Below, in pieces: positions 9,316 through 14,900 of a DNA stretch of 15,602 nt. The stretch lies in assembly GCF_000272405.2 (NCBI RefSeq), contig NZ_AJZM02000134.1, positions 2,101 through 17,702 on the forward strand, read 5' to 3'. The translations under genes and the position numbers were made by a program. The stretch is from Vibrio tasmaniensis 1F-187. Lineage in GTDB: Bacteria; Pseudomonadota; Gammaproteobacteria; Enterobacterales; Vibrionaceae. The first letter of the stretch is position 1; every line of letters starts with the position of its first letter. The notes below the pieces were generated by a model. That model did no database searches, was not told the DNA's origin, and saw only the letters and a list, made by a program, of their open reading frames with translations.

Positions 9316-9341
9316 CACAGATCTTTCTACACAAATCTGTG
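9316..9341 (-). promoter_or_regulatory. Inverted repeat upstream of the secretion operon (candidate operator or weak terminator)
   Basis: CACAGAT (9316-9322) and ATCTGTG (9335-9341) form a perfect 7-bp inverted repeat with a 12-base spacer, about 100 bp before the first secretion gene. On the minus strand the AT-rich run TCATATTTATATTG follows. It could include a -10 element for the secretion operon (TATTTA, 16 bases after TTGTGT), or act as a weak U-tract terminator for the acetyltransferase gene. Both readings are tentative; no regulator is identified. Confidence 0.3.
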
Positions 9342-9363
9342 GCTATACCCGTACCTTAAAAAC

Positions 9364-9402
9364 GCACCTTACAAATGCTCGTTACAAGCGCTCCTTACAA
9401 AC
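9364..9402. repeat. Three tandem 13-bp repeats spanning the acetyltransferase stop codon
   Basis: The three consecutive units are GCACCTTACAAAT, GCTCGTTACAAGC and GCTCCTTACAAAC. Each contains TTACAA, which on the minus strand is TTGTAA. The first unit met in transcription (9390-9402) carries the last Leu codon and the TAA stop of the acetyltransferase gene; the next two repeat them just downstream in the same +13 phasing. Confidence 0.75.
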
Positions 9403-10030
9403 AATTGTCGTAATCCGTTATCGCCTGCTTTAACTTTGAAAAGTCTGAGTTACATAAATACGGTTTCAGCGCTTCAAATTTATCTGAGGGCCACTCGTAT
9501 ATTTTGAATGAAATGAGCTCGTCAATAACGGACTCATCAAAGCGGTATTTGACGACTTTAGCTGGAGAACCACCGACAATGCTGTAGGGTGCGACGTCTT
9601 TAGTCACCACACTATTCGCTGCAACTACAGCGCCTTCGCCAATCGTCACACCGGGCATAACCATCGCTCGCATGCCTAACCACACCCCATCTTCAATGTG
9701 AGTGTCACCTTTGCCAATGTAGGCATCGTCGATGACATCCATAAATGGATACAGCGAAAACCAATCAACTCTGTGGGTATGGTTGCCCCCCATCAAAATC
9801 ACGACCTCTGCGCCAATACAGACATAATCGCCGATATAGAGTTCGTCGATTTTCCATCGTGGCTCCCACTGGCGGCTGACTTCGTCGCCGTGTAAATAAC
9901 GCACTACCGATTGTTCAAAACCATTATCCCAGCAATCGCTGTAATAACTGTGTTGACCTTTTACATGAATATTGGGGTTGGTTACGACTTCATGCAGCAA
10001 CTCGAATTTGGACCAATGCTTCTTTTGCAT
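9395..10030 (-). CDS. CatB-like hexapeptide-repeat (xenobiotic) acetyltransferase
   Basis: The product is 211 residues, typical of the CatB/Vat-type xenobiotic acetyltransferases, which are left-handed beta-helix trimers using acetyl-CoA. Visible family features are an N-terminal YYSD and a Phe-Glu pair (about 29-39), isoleucine-patch hexapeptides (DELYIGDYVCIG near 62-73 and GVWLGMRAMVMPGVTIGEGA near 115-134), the presumed catalytic histidine in GGNHTHR (His84), then SLYPF, and the closing VAPYSIVGGSPAKVVKYRF (about 146-164). The usual Trp-Trp near the C-terminus appears only as EW. The start has AGAGG a few bases upstream (GAGGTAAAAATG). It stands as a single leftward gene, with the secretion operon 178 bp downstream on the same strand. 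The family may act on chloramphenicol or streptogramins, but chromosomal members often have unknown substrates, so no drug-resistance claim is made. Confidence 0.88.
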   Translation of the reverse strand: MQKKHWSKFELLHEVVTNPNIHVKGQHSYYSDCWDNGFEQSVVRYLHGDEVSRQWEPRWKIDELYIGDYVCIGAEVVILMGGNHTHRVDWFSLYPFMDVIDDAYIGKGDTHIEDGVWLGMRAMVMPGVTIGEGAVVAANSVVTKDVAPYSIVGGSPAKVVKYRFDESVIDELISFKIYEWPSDKFEALKPYLCNSDFSKLKQAITDYDNCL

Positions 10031-10046
10031 TTTTACCTCTGAATGA

Positions 10047-10075
10047 TCTATTTAGTTTTATTCGTTAACTATCAA
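10047..10075 (-). promoter_or_regulatory. Candidate promoter of the acetyltransferase gene
   Basis: On the minus strand TTGATA (10075-10070) matches five of six -35 consensus bases. A 17-base spacer leads to AATAGA (10052-10047), a poor -10. The position about 20-45 bases before the start codon is suitable. Confidence 0.3.
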
Positions 10076-10372
10076 AATGTTCGACGATGCAAATCCAAGG
10101 TGCACAAACTAACGCCCTATAAACACAGGGTTCACTGGGATGAATAGTGAGTATCACGCTTAAATCATAGCAATGTCGCTAAAACTAAAGAGACGTCAGT
10201 GGATTCGAGGTTGCTTAAGAAGAGGAAGTAGTTTCAAAGTTTGTCCAGTTTTTATCGATAACTTGGTTGGATAATTTACAGGCGTAGTGTATCTGTTTAG
10301 TCGCACCCATTTGACAGGAAGATGTGATTACTAAGGTTTCAAATTTCGTTTCGTAGAATACGGCATGAACAA

Positions 10373-10396
10373 GAGCCTGCGCGATTACACAGGCTC
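10373..10396 (-). terminator. Possible weak terminator after the flavin oxidoreductase gene
   Basis: GAGCCTG (10373-10379) and CAGGCTC (10390-10396) form a perfect 7-bp GC-rich stem with a 10-base loop, about 54 bp downstream of the oxidoreductase stop. The following minus-strand sequence TTGTTC is a poor U-tract, so termination here would be weak or Rho-dependent. Confidence 0.35.
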
Positions 10397-10449
10397 AAAC
10401 TTAGACTCGGCTATAAATTTCGGCTCACGCTTGGAGTTGGGCTCAGCGA

Positions 10450-11562
10450 CTACATACGTGCAAGCTGTACTTTTCTGTCTTTATTCACCACGCAAAAATT
10501 ACCGCGCTTAGTACGACACTTAGAGCATCGTTCGCATTCAACAGGGCTTCTATCCCCTTCCTTCCAGCGCTTAACTAAATGGGGTTCAGAAAGCAGCGGT
10601 CTTGAAAGCGCGAAGTACTCAATGCCCGTGTTGTTTGCAATCGCTTCTATAGCATCAAAATCCGTTAGGCCGCCAACCGTGATCACCGGGATATTAACGT
10701 CTTGGCTGATCGCGTGACCATACTCATGGAAATAGCCTTCAGCTTGAATGGTAAAACCATCGTGCGACTCGCCAATCATAGTGTCTGCTTTGCCATGAAT
10801 ATTGCCTGACACGACAATGCCATCCACACCCACTTGTTCAAGCTTTTTACAGACAATACGTGTTTCCTCAAAGGTGACGCCACCTTCAAAAAACTCGGAT
10901 GCCGTGAGCTTAACTAAGATAGGGAAATCATCACCCACCAGCTTACGTGTCGCGGTATAGATCTCTAACAAAAATCTCATGCGGTTTTCTAAGCTACCGC
11001 CGTATTCATCTTCACGTTGGTTGTAATAAGGGCTTAGAAATTGGTTAATCAGGTAAGTGTGAGCGGCATGAATTTCAACGCCATCAAAACTTGACTTCTG
11101 TGCTCTTAATGACGCTTGAGCAAAGGCATCAACAATGTAGTCGATCTCGCGTTTGGTCATCGCTTTGCCTAGTGTTTGAGTTCCTTTTTCTGGAACCTCA
11201 CTTGGTGCGTAGATGACTCGTTCACCAAGATCATGTGTGGTTTTGGTGCCACCATAAGCCAACTGCATCACGATTTTAGAGTCGTTGTCGTGCACCAGCT
11301 GAGTCAGCTTCTGATACTCTTCGATGAATGAGTCGTTATACATACCCATCATGCCCGCATTCGGCTTTTCTTCTTCAACGATGTTCGCGTAACCCGTCAC
11401 GATCAGGCCGACTTCACCTTGAGCCAGCTCTTCATAGATAGCGTACAGTTTATCTGTCATATGCCCGTCTTCGGTAGCCATATTTTCCCACGTTGCACTT
11501 CTAATGAAGCGGTTCTTTAGTGTCATCTTGCCAATGTGGGTTTCTGTAAACAAAGTGCTCAA
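10450..11562 (-). CDS. Old Yellow Enzyme family NADH:flavin oxidoreductase with C-terminal Cys cluster
   Basis: The product is 370 residues, a single FMN-binding TIM barrel of the NADH:flavin oxidoreductase/Old Yellow Enzyme family. The active-site region GVEIHAAHTYLINQFLSPYY (161-180) has the paired histidines H165 and H168 used to bind a carbonyl or nitro acceptor. It is followed by NQREDEYGGSLENRMRFLLE (181-200) and the phosphate-binding region near VITVGG (293-298) and ALSRPLL (318-324). The C-terminus carries four cysteines (343, 346, 349, 357; CxxCxxC-x7-C), recalling the 4Fe-4S ligands of 2,4-dienoyl-CoA reductase-type relatives, though the spacing differs and the second nucleotide-binding domains of those enzymes are absent. 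The start is a TTG with GAGGA (11569-11573) six bases upstream; the next ATG would remove 12 conserved N-terminal residues. The gene stands alone and is preceded by a striking palindrome. The substrate is unknown. Confidence 0.9.
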   Translation of the reverse strand: MSTLFTETHIGKMTLKNRFIRSATWENMATEDGHMTDKLYAIYEELAQGEVGLIVTGYANIVEEEKPNAGMMGMYNDSFIEEYQKLTQLVHDNDSKIVMQLAYGGTKTTHDLGERVIYAPSEVPEKGTQTLGKAMTKREIDYIVDAFAQASLRAQKSSFDGVEIHAAHTYLINQFLSPYYNQREDEYGGSLENRMRFLLEIYTATRKLVGDDFPILVKLTASEFFEGGVTFEETRIVCKKLEQVGVDGIVVSGNIHGKADTMIGESHDGFTIQAEGYFHEYGHAISQDVNIPVITVGGLTDFDAIEAIANNTGIEYFALSRPLLSEPHLVKRWKEGDRSPVECERCSKCRTKRGNFCVVNKDRKVQLARM

Positions 11563-11568
11563 GTCTTA

Positions 11569-11573
11569 TCCTC
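11569..11573 (-). promoter_or_regulatory. Shine-Dalgarno site supporting a TTG start
   Basis: GAGGA on the minus strand lies six bases before TTG 11562, the proposed start of the flavin oxidoreductase. An ATG at 11576-11574 is out of frame, so TTG is the best-supported initiator. Confidence 0.7.
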
Positions 11574-11582
11574 ATTAAATCT

Positions 11583-11611
11583 TTATTATGTTTGCCCATT
11601 TTAAAAGACAA
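11583..11611 (-). promoter_or_regulatory. Candidate promoter of the flavin oxidoreductase gene
   Basis: On the minus strand TTGTCT (11611-11606) can serve as -35. CATAAT (11590-11585, five of six consensus bases) lies 15 bases later as -10, with TAATAA an alternative at a 17-base spacing. The -35 overlaps one arm of the large palindrome at 11594-11667. Confidence 0.4.
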
Positions 11612-11667
11612 AAGAGAACCACTTCTTATTCACAAAGTGACTCTCTTTTGTCCATTACTGAATGGGC
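11594..11667. promoter_or_regulatory. 74-bp two-tier palindrome over the oxidoreductase promoter (candidate operator)
   Basis: The inner arms at 11607-11624 and 11635-11652 match at 16 of 18 positions (GACAAAAGAGA on the left, TCTCTTTTGTC on the right) around a 10-base centre. The outer arms GCCCATT (11594-11600) and AATGGGC (11661-11667) add a perfect 7-bp repeat. No T-run follows on either strand, so it is not a typical terminator. Its position over the candidate -35 suggests a repressor or activator site for the oxidoreductase gene. No regulator gene lies in the window. Confidence 0.6.
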
Positions 11668-11708
11668 GTTGATTTATGCGGATAGTACAGAGAATAAGGC
11701 GAGGAAAA

Positions 11709-11724
11709 CTTAATCTAGATTAAG
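11709..11724. repeat. Perfect 16-bp palindrome, copy 1
   Basis: CTTAATCTAGATTAAG is its own reverse complement. It is immediately followed by a second short inverted repeat (GAGAG at 11724-11728 and CTCTC at 11734-11738). A related copy lies at 11836-11851. It could be a transcription-factor site; none is identified. Confidence 0.55.
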
Positions 11725-11801
11725 AGAGCAGTACTCTCACATGAGAAAGAGATAGAAAGCAGCAGAAAGAGATAAAAAAGATTGGGAAATAGAATAAAAG
11801 C

Positions 11802-11828
11802 AAGTCGCTCAGTTTTAATAAGCGACTT
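11802..11828 (-). terminator. Rho-independent terminator of the crotonase-FadL-small protein operon
   Basis: AAGTCGCT (11802-11809) and AGCGACTT (11821-11828) form a perfect 8-bp stem with an 11-base loop. On the minus strand it is followed by GCTTTTATTCT, a U-rich tail. It lies 75-100 bp after the stop of the last operon gene (11903). Confidence 0.65.
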
Positions 11829-11835
11829 TGTTCAA

Positions 11836-11851
11836 TTTAATCTGGACTAAG
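11836..11851. repeat. Imperfect 16-bp palindrome, copy 2
   Basis: TTTAATCTGGACTAAG matches the perfect palindrome at 11709-11724 at 13 of 16 positions and keeps most of its dyad symmetry. The copies start 127 bp apart and flank the terminator at 11802-11828. Confidence 0.45.
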
Positions 11852-11902
11852 TTAATGGTTCTTACGAGAGGTGTCCACCTGCGAATTGCTGCCTGCTAAC
11901 AG

Positions 11903-12592
11903 CTATTTAAACTCATAGGTGTAAGATGCACCAACACTGTTGTTCTCTCCAAAATCATCCTCAGCAAAAATTGTGAAGAAATTGAATGATTGAGCATCAC
12001 TCAATTTATAACTCGCACCAACGCCAGTCCAATAGCCAGAGTAATCGTCAGAACCCATTGAACCACCACCAAAGCCCATGATAGACCATTCATCGGTTAT
12101 CGTTTTTAAGCCAAACGCTCCGATATAACCACCATGTGTCGAGCTCGGCATCAATACATAATCAGAACCCACATTCTCATCATCGAATACGGCTACTTCA
12201 CCATCGTTGTAGCTGTAACCAGCCATTGGGAAGATTTGCCAACCGAACGGCTCAATATCGAAATAGCTCAGTGGTATAAATGTGCCAATACTGTAGTTGT
12301 TCTTATAAGCATCGTTATCATATTCAGAACGGCTAAAGTTGAAATTCACGATACCCATAGGCAACAGCCATGAACCGCCTAATCGCCACTCTTCGCCGTC
12401 CGCATTGACACGAGCGTTGATCATTCGCGCTTCATCTAAACCGATAGAGCCTGAGAACTGCAAATCTTCGTTATAAGCAACGCCCGCTTTGGTCACGATT
12501 TTAGTCGGATCATCAGGGTGCTTCTCTTCAGCAAAAGCCCCCATCGACCCGAACGTTGCAGCAGCAACAAGTAATAAAGTACGTAATGTCAT
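11903..12592 (-). CDS. Secreted or outer-membrane protein of unknown function
   Basis: The product is 229 residues. I do not recognise the family. A clear signal peptide spans residues 1-21, with a likely cleavage after AFA before EEKH. The rest is rich in Gly, Tyr, Phe, Asp and Asn, with alternating polar and hydrophobic stretches and a C-terminus of ASYTYEFK. This suggests a small outer-membrane beta-barrel of about eight to ten strands, although the last residue is Lys rather than Phe. The ATG at 12592 shares one base with the stop of the FadL-type gene (TAATG). No Shine-Dalgarno sequence precedes it, so translation is probably coupled to that gene. The tight link suggests a role alongside the FadL-type transporter, for example at the same substrate or in its assembly; this is inference. 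Confidence 0.8.
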   Translation of the reverse strand: MTLRTLLLVAAATFGSMGAFAEEKHPDDPTKIVTKAGVAYNEDLQFSGSIGLDEARMINARVNADGEEWRLGGSWLLPMGIVNFNFSRSEYDNDAYKNNYSIGTFIPLSYFDIEPFGWQIFPMAGYSYNDGEVAVFDDENVGSDYVLMPSSTHGGYIGAFGLKTITDEWSIMGFGGGSMGSDDYSGYWTGVGASYKLSDAQSFNFFTIFAEDDFGENNSVGASYTYEFK

Positions 12593-13785
12593 TAGAAGGT
12601 CGCACTAACGCCAACAAAGTGGATACGGCCATCGAAAGAACCATTGAGCAAGTTGCGCCCTGTAGGTCCATCACGATTCATCTCAACCGAACCTAAGTCC
12701 GCGTATTCGTAGAACACATCGATCAAGATATCATCCCAATACGTTGAAGCACCTACAGAGTAGCGGTACTGTTCGCCTACAGGGAGGTCAACCCATTGCA
12801 TTGACGGATCGTCTTGTGGTGATGTTTCGTAAGAGAAGCCAGCTTTTAGACGCCAATCTGAGTTAAGTTGATAATCAGCACCAACCGCAAATTTCCAAAC
12901 ATCATCCCAGTCACGATCGATCTGGAGCCCCCCTATTTGGGTTCCAAAATCGAGAACAGTAGTATCCCACTCACTCCAACGGTGCAACTGAATACTCGCC
13001 AACAGGTCAAGCTGTTGGTTCAACGCATAGCTCGCACTTAAGTCAATAATTTCTGGAACTACAATATCTGTAGATAAAGAGTTCAGTAGTCCGATATTTG
13101 TTGGACCTTTTACGTCATTATTGAACTCATGTTCTAGCTTCGAACGGTAACTCGCACCCAACTTAAGCTTATCTGTCGGGGTATACATCACGCCAAGGTT
13201 ATAGCCGTATGCCCAATCTGTGTCTTGTTTGACGGTCAACGCAGATGTTGACTGTTGTAATGCAGCCCAACTCAATTGAATACCTGCGCCAACAGACCAT
13301 TGGTCATTCAGCTTATAACTCAGTGATGGATTCACTTGCATTGCGGTCAGAGTAATTTCTTCTAGAAGGGCTGCACCTGCCCAATCGCTACCGTAATCAA
13401 GGCTTGAGCCACCGACAGCGCCAAGTGCTATACCAAGGTGCAGTTGTTCTGTTACTTGATGCGCGTGGAAAGCACCAAATGAAGGCAACACTGAATGGCC
13501 TTTACCATCACCGCTAGAGTCTTGGTTGTCTTGATATTTCATCTCAAGGTCAAACGCCATGGTATTGATAGTCGTTTTGCTTTCGCCCATGTGAGACATG
13601 GTTGCTGGGTTGGTCCACATCGCAGCAGCTGAACGAGAGTAAACACCGTCACCGGCACCAGTTGTACCGGCATTGGCGACGACAGCTTCTTGTAAAAATA
13701 GACCACTTGCGAAAGCATTTAAACTTGTAAAAATTGCGGTGGCAGCTAGCGAGTAAGTAAAAGTTTTGTTCATCAGATTGCTCAT
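12592..13785 (-). CDS. OmpP1/FadL-family outer-membrane hydrophobic-substrate transporter
   Basis: The product is 397 residues, with an N-terminal signal peptide (cleavage likely after NAFA, giving mature SGLFLQEAVVANAGTTGAGD). The mature N-terminus fits the FadL hatch, and WTNPATM (about 57-63) matches the NPA(T/G)M motif of the family. Repeated amphipathic strands follow, and the protein ends in VGVSATF with the C-terminal phenylalanine of outer-membrane proteins. FadL relatives carry long-chain fatty acids or aromatic hydrocarbons through a lateral opening. Two starts are possible: ATG 13785 with a close AAGG, or ATG 13773 giving MNKTFTYS, a more typical signal-peptide start but with a weak ribosome-binding site. 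It lies 81 bp after a crotonase gene and overlaps the next gene by one base, so it appears to be the middle gene of a three-gene operon. The substrate is not evident. Confidence 0.9.
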   Translation of the reverse strand: MSNLMNKTFTYSLAATAIFTSLNAFASGLFLQEAVVANAGTTGAGDGVYSRSAAAMWTNPATMSHMGESKTTINTMAFDLEMKYQDNQDSSGDGKGHSVLPSFGAFHAHQVTEQLHLGIALGAVGGSSLDYGSDWAGAALLEEITLTAMQVNPSLSYKLNDQWSVGAGIQLSWAALQQSTSALTVKQDTDWAYGYNLGVMYTPTDKLKLGASYRSKLEHEFNNDVKGPTNIGLLNSLSTDIVVPEIIDLSASYALNQQLDLLASIQLHRWSEWDTTVLDFGTQIGGLQIDRDWDDVWKFAVGADYQLNSDWRLKAGFSYETSPQDDPSMQWVDLPVGEQYRYSVGASTYWDDILIDVFYEYADLGSVEMNRDGPTGRNLLNGSFDGRIHFVGVSATF

Positions 13786-13789
13786 TTAG

Positions 13790-13814
13790 CCTTAGACATT
13801 AAATTGATCTAAGG
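13790..13814 (-). promoter_or_regulatory. Inverted repeat covering the FadL-type gene's ribosome-binding region
   Basis: CCTTAGA (13790-13796) and TCTAAGG (13808-13814) are perfect complements separated by 11 bases. In the minus-strand mRNA the 3' arm TCTAAGG includes the AAGG that precedes ATG 13785. Hairpin formation could therefore hide the ribosome-binding site, or the DNA could be an operator. Confidence 0.35.
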
Positions 13815-13866
13815 TTACCGCAAAGCCCTATAAACAATGGGAATACCCGTTATTACTTTACAAGCG

Positions 13867-14679
13867 TTATTTGAACTTTCTAGCGACGTATGGACGCGGC
13901 TTGTCTCGATGAATTTCACGTTGAGCAGCAATTGCTCTGTTCTTACCTAGCCCTACCTTTATTTGATACCAAGTCTCGTAAAATAAGGCGAACCCAGGAC
14001 TGGACCACCAAGTCTTGTTGTAGAGTTTCTTATTAGCTGCGACGACATCTGGCGAACGATTCGCGCACTCAAGTGCCAACGCATAAGCTTCAGCGTAAGG
14101 ATCTTCGGCGATTTTAGTCACCAAGCCATATTCCTTAGCGGTTTGGCTGTCGAGCACTTTGGCCGTCATTGCCATTTCTAAGGTGTGATCTTTACGCATC
14201 AGCTCGCGAAATGCGATGGCGCCTCCCATGTCAGGAATCAACCCCCACTTCGCTTCCAATATCGAGAAGTTCGCATCTGGGCTAGCGATTCTAAAATCGC
14301 CACCACTGGCTAATTGAAGCCCACCTCCCCAACAACGCCCGTGAATCGCAAAAATGACAGGGCAAGGGATCTCTCGCCAACCAATAGAAAAATACTGAGC
14401 CGCATTTGGCAACGTCGGCAACCATTTGAACAAAAGCTTCATCGCTCCAACTTTACTGTTCAATAACGATTTAACATCGAGCCCTGAACAAAAATCCGTA
14501 CCATTACCTTTCACTATCACAGCGCGAATCTCGTTATTCTTTTTGAGTTCTCTGATCATATTATCGACGCCTTCAAACATCGCCATATCAATAGCGTTGA
14601 GCTTATCGGGTCTATTCAGCACAACGGTGGCAATTTGGTTTTCATCAATGGAACAAGTGATACGATCGAGGTTTGGCAT
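13867..14679 (-). CDS. Crotonase-superfamily protein (enoyl-CoA hydratase/isomerase-like) with altered active site
   Basis: The product is 270 residues, the usual single-domain crotonase length. Oxyanion-hole and CoA-binding elements are visible: LNRPDKLNAI (21-30), FCSGLDVKSL (63-72) and IHGRCWGGGLQLASGGD (112-128). In classical enoyl-CoA hydratases the residue after GGG-x is a catalytic Glu; here it is Gln122. The second acid is kept as Glu142 (ILEAKWG), and Asp150 lies in LIPDMGG, where dienoyl-CoA isomerases also carry an Asp. An isomerase or other CoA-thioester reaction is thus more likely than simple hydration. The ATG at 14679 has AAGG about eight bases upstream, and a good promoter lies at 14712-14738. 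It is probably the first gene of an operon with the FadL-type transporter 81 bp downstream, consistent with fatty-acyl-CoA metabolism. Confidence 0.88.
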   Translation of the reverse strand: MPNLDRITCSIDENQIATVVLNRPDKLNAIDMAMFEGVDNMIRELKKNNEIRAVIVKGNGTDFCSGLDVKSLLNSKVGAMKLLFKWLPTLPNAAQYFSIGWREIPCPVIFAIHGRCWGGGLQLASGGDFRIASPDANFSILEAKWGLIPDMGGAIAFRELMRKDHTLEMAMTAKVLDSQTAKEYGLVTKIAEDPYAEAYALALECANRSPDVVAANKKLYNKTWWSSPGFALFYETWYQIKVGLGKNRAIAAQREIHRDKPRPYVARKFK

Positions 14680-14711
14680 GGTGGCTACCTTATGAGTGGT
14701 CAGACCTTTAG

Positions 14712-14738
14712 ATTATACATTTTATTAACATATGCCAA
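14712..14738 (-). promoter_or_regulatory. Promoter of the crotonase operon
   Basis: On the minus strand a perfect -10 TATAAT (14717-14712) is preceded 15 bases earlier by TTGGCA (14738-14733), five of six -35 consensus bases. The short spacer is the only weakness. The predicted start of transcription lies about 25 bases before the crotonase ATG. Confidence 0.6.
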
Positions 14739-14803
14739 ACTTGCACATTAAGAAGCGAGACCTGTGTTGCTTAACACCTCCCCCTTACACAAACGACATC
14801 AAT

Positions 14804-14840
14804 AAAAAAGCAGTGATGGTTCGCTCCATTCACTGCTTTT
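14804..14840 (-). terminator. Strong Rho-independent terminator of the FhuB-type permease gene
   Basis: AAAAGCAGTGA (14806-14816) pairs perfectly with TCACTGCTTTT (14830-14840), and TGG (14817-14819) adds pairs with CCA (14826-14828) next to a one-base bulge. On the minus strand the tail is TTTTTTATT. It lies about 60 bp after the permease stop and isolates it from the crotonase operon; the plus strand also has a short T-run. Confidence 0.85.
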
Positions 14841-14900
14841 CATTCGTAGCTTTTATTGCCAGTAGCTTTGATAATCAAGGGCTCTCTGTTTTGACAGAAC

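Larger units (their letters stand above)
10031..10449. other. 419-bp intergenic region without a gene
   Basis: No open frame with both a ribosome-binding site and protein-like composition is seen on either strand. It holds a candidate promoter for the acetyltransferase gene near 10047-10075 and an inverted repeat at 10373-10396. Between roughly 10130 and 10360 I see nothing recognisable. Confidence 0.6.

Noticed and set aside
10173..10274. Plus-strand 33-codon open frame encoding a basic peptide
   Set aside because: It has no ribosome-binding site before the ATG, no promoter nearby and no recognisable features; frames of this length are expected by chance.
10385..10460. Alternative-frame continuation of the oxidoreductase giving Glu-Pro/Ser-containing repeats
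   Set aside because: The main frame ends naturally after the Cys cluster. The alternative frame only reflects local GAGCC repeats in the DNA, and nothing shows a frameshift.
11594..11667. Reading the large palindrome as a terminator
   Set aside because: Neither strand has a T-run after the stem, and the structure lies just before a start codon rather than after a stop codon.
10114..13836. A 12-mer GCCCTATAAACA shared by the upstream regions of the acetyltransferase (10114-10125) and FadL-type (13825-13836) genes
   Set aside because: One shared 12-mer in 15.6 kb is plausible by chance, and neither copy sits at a clear promoter position.
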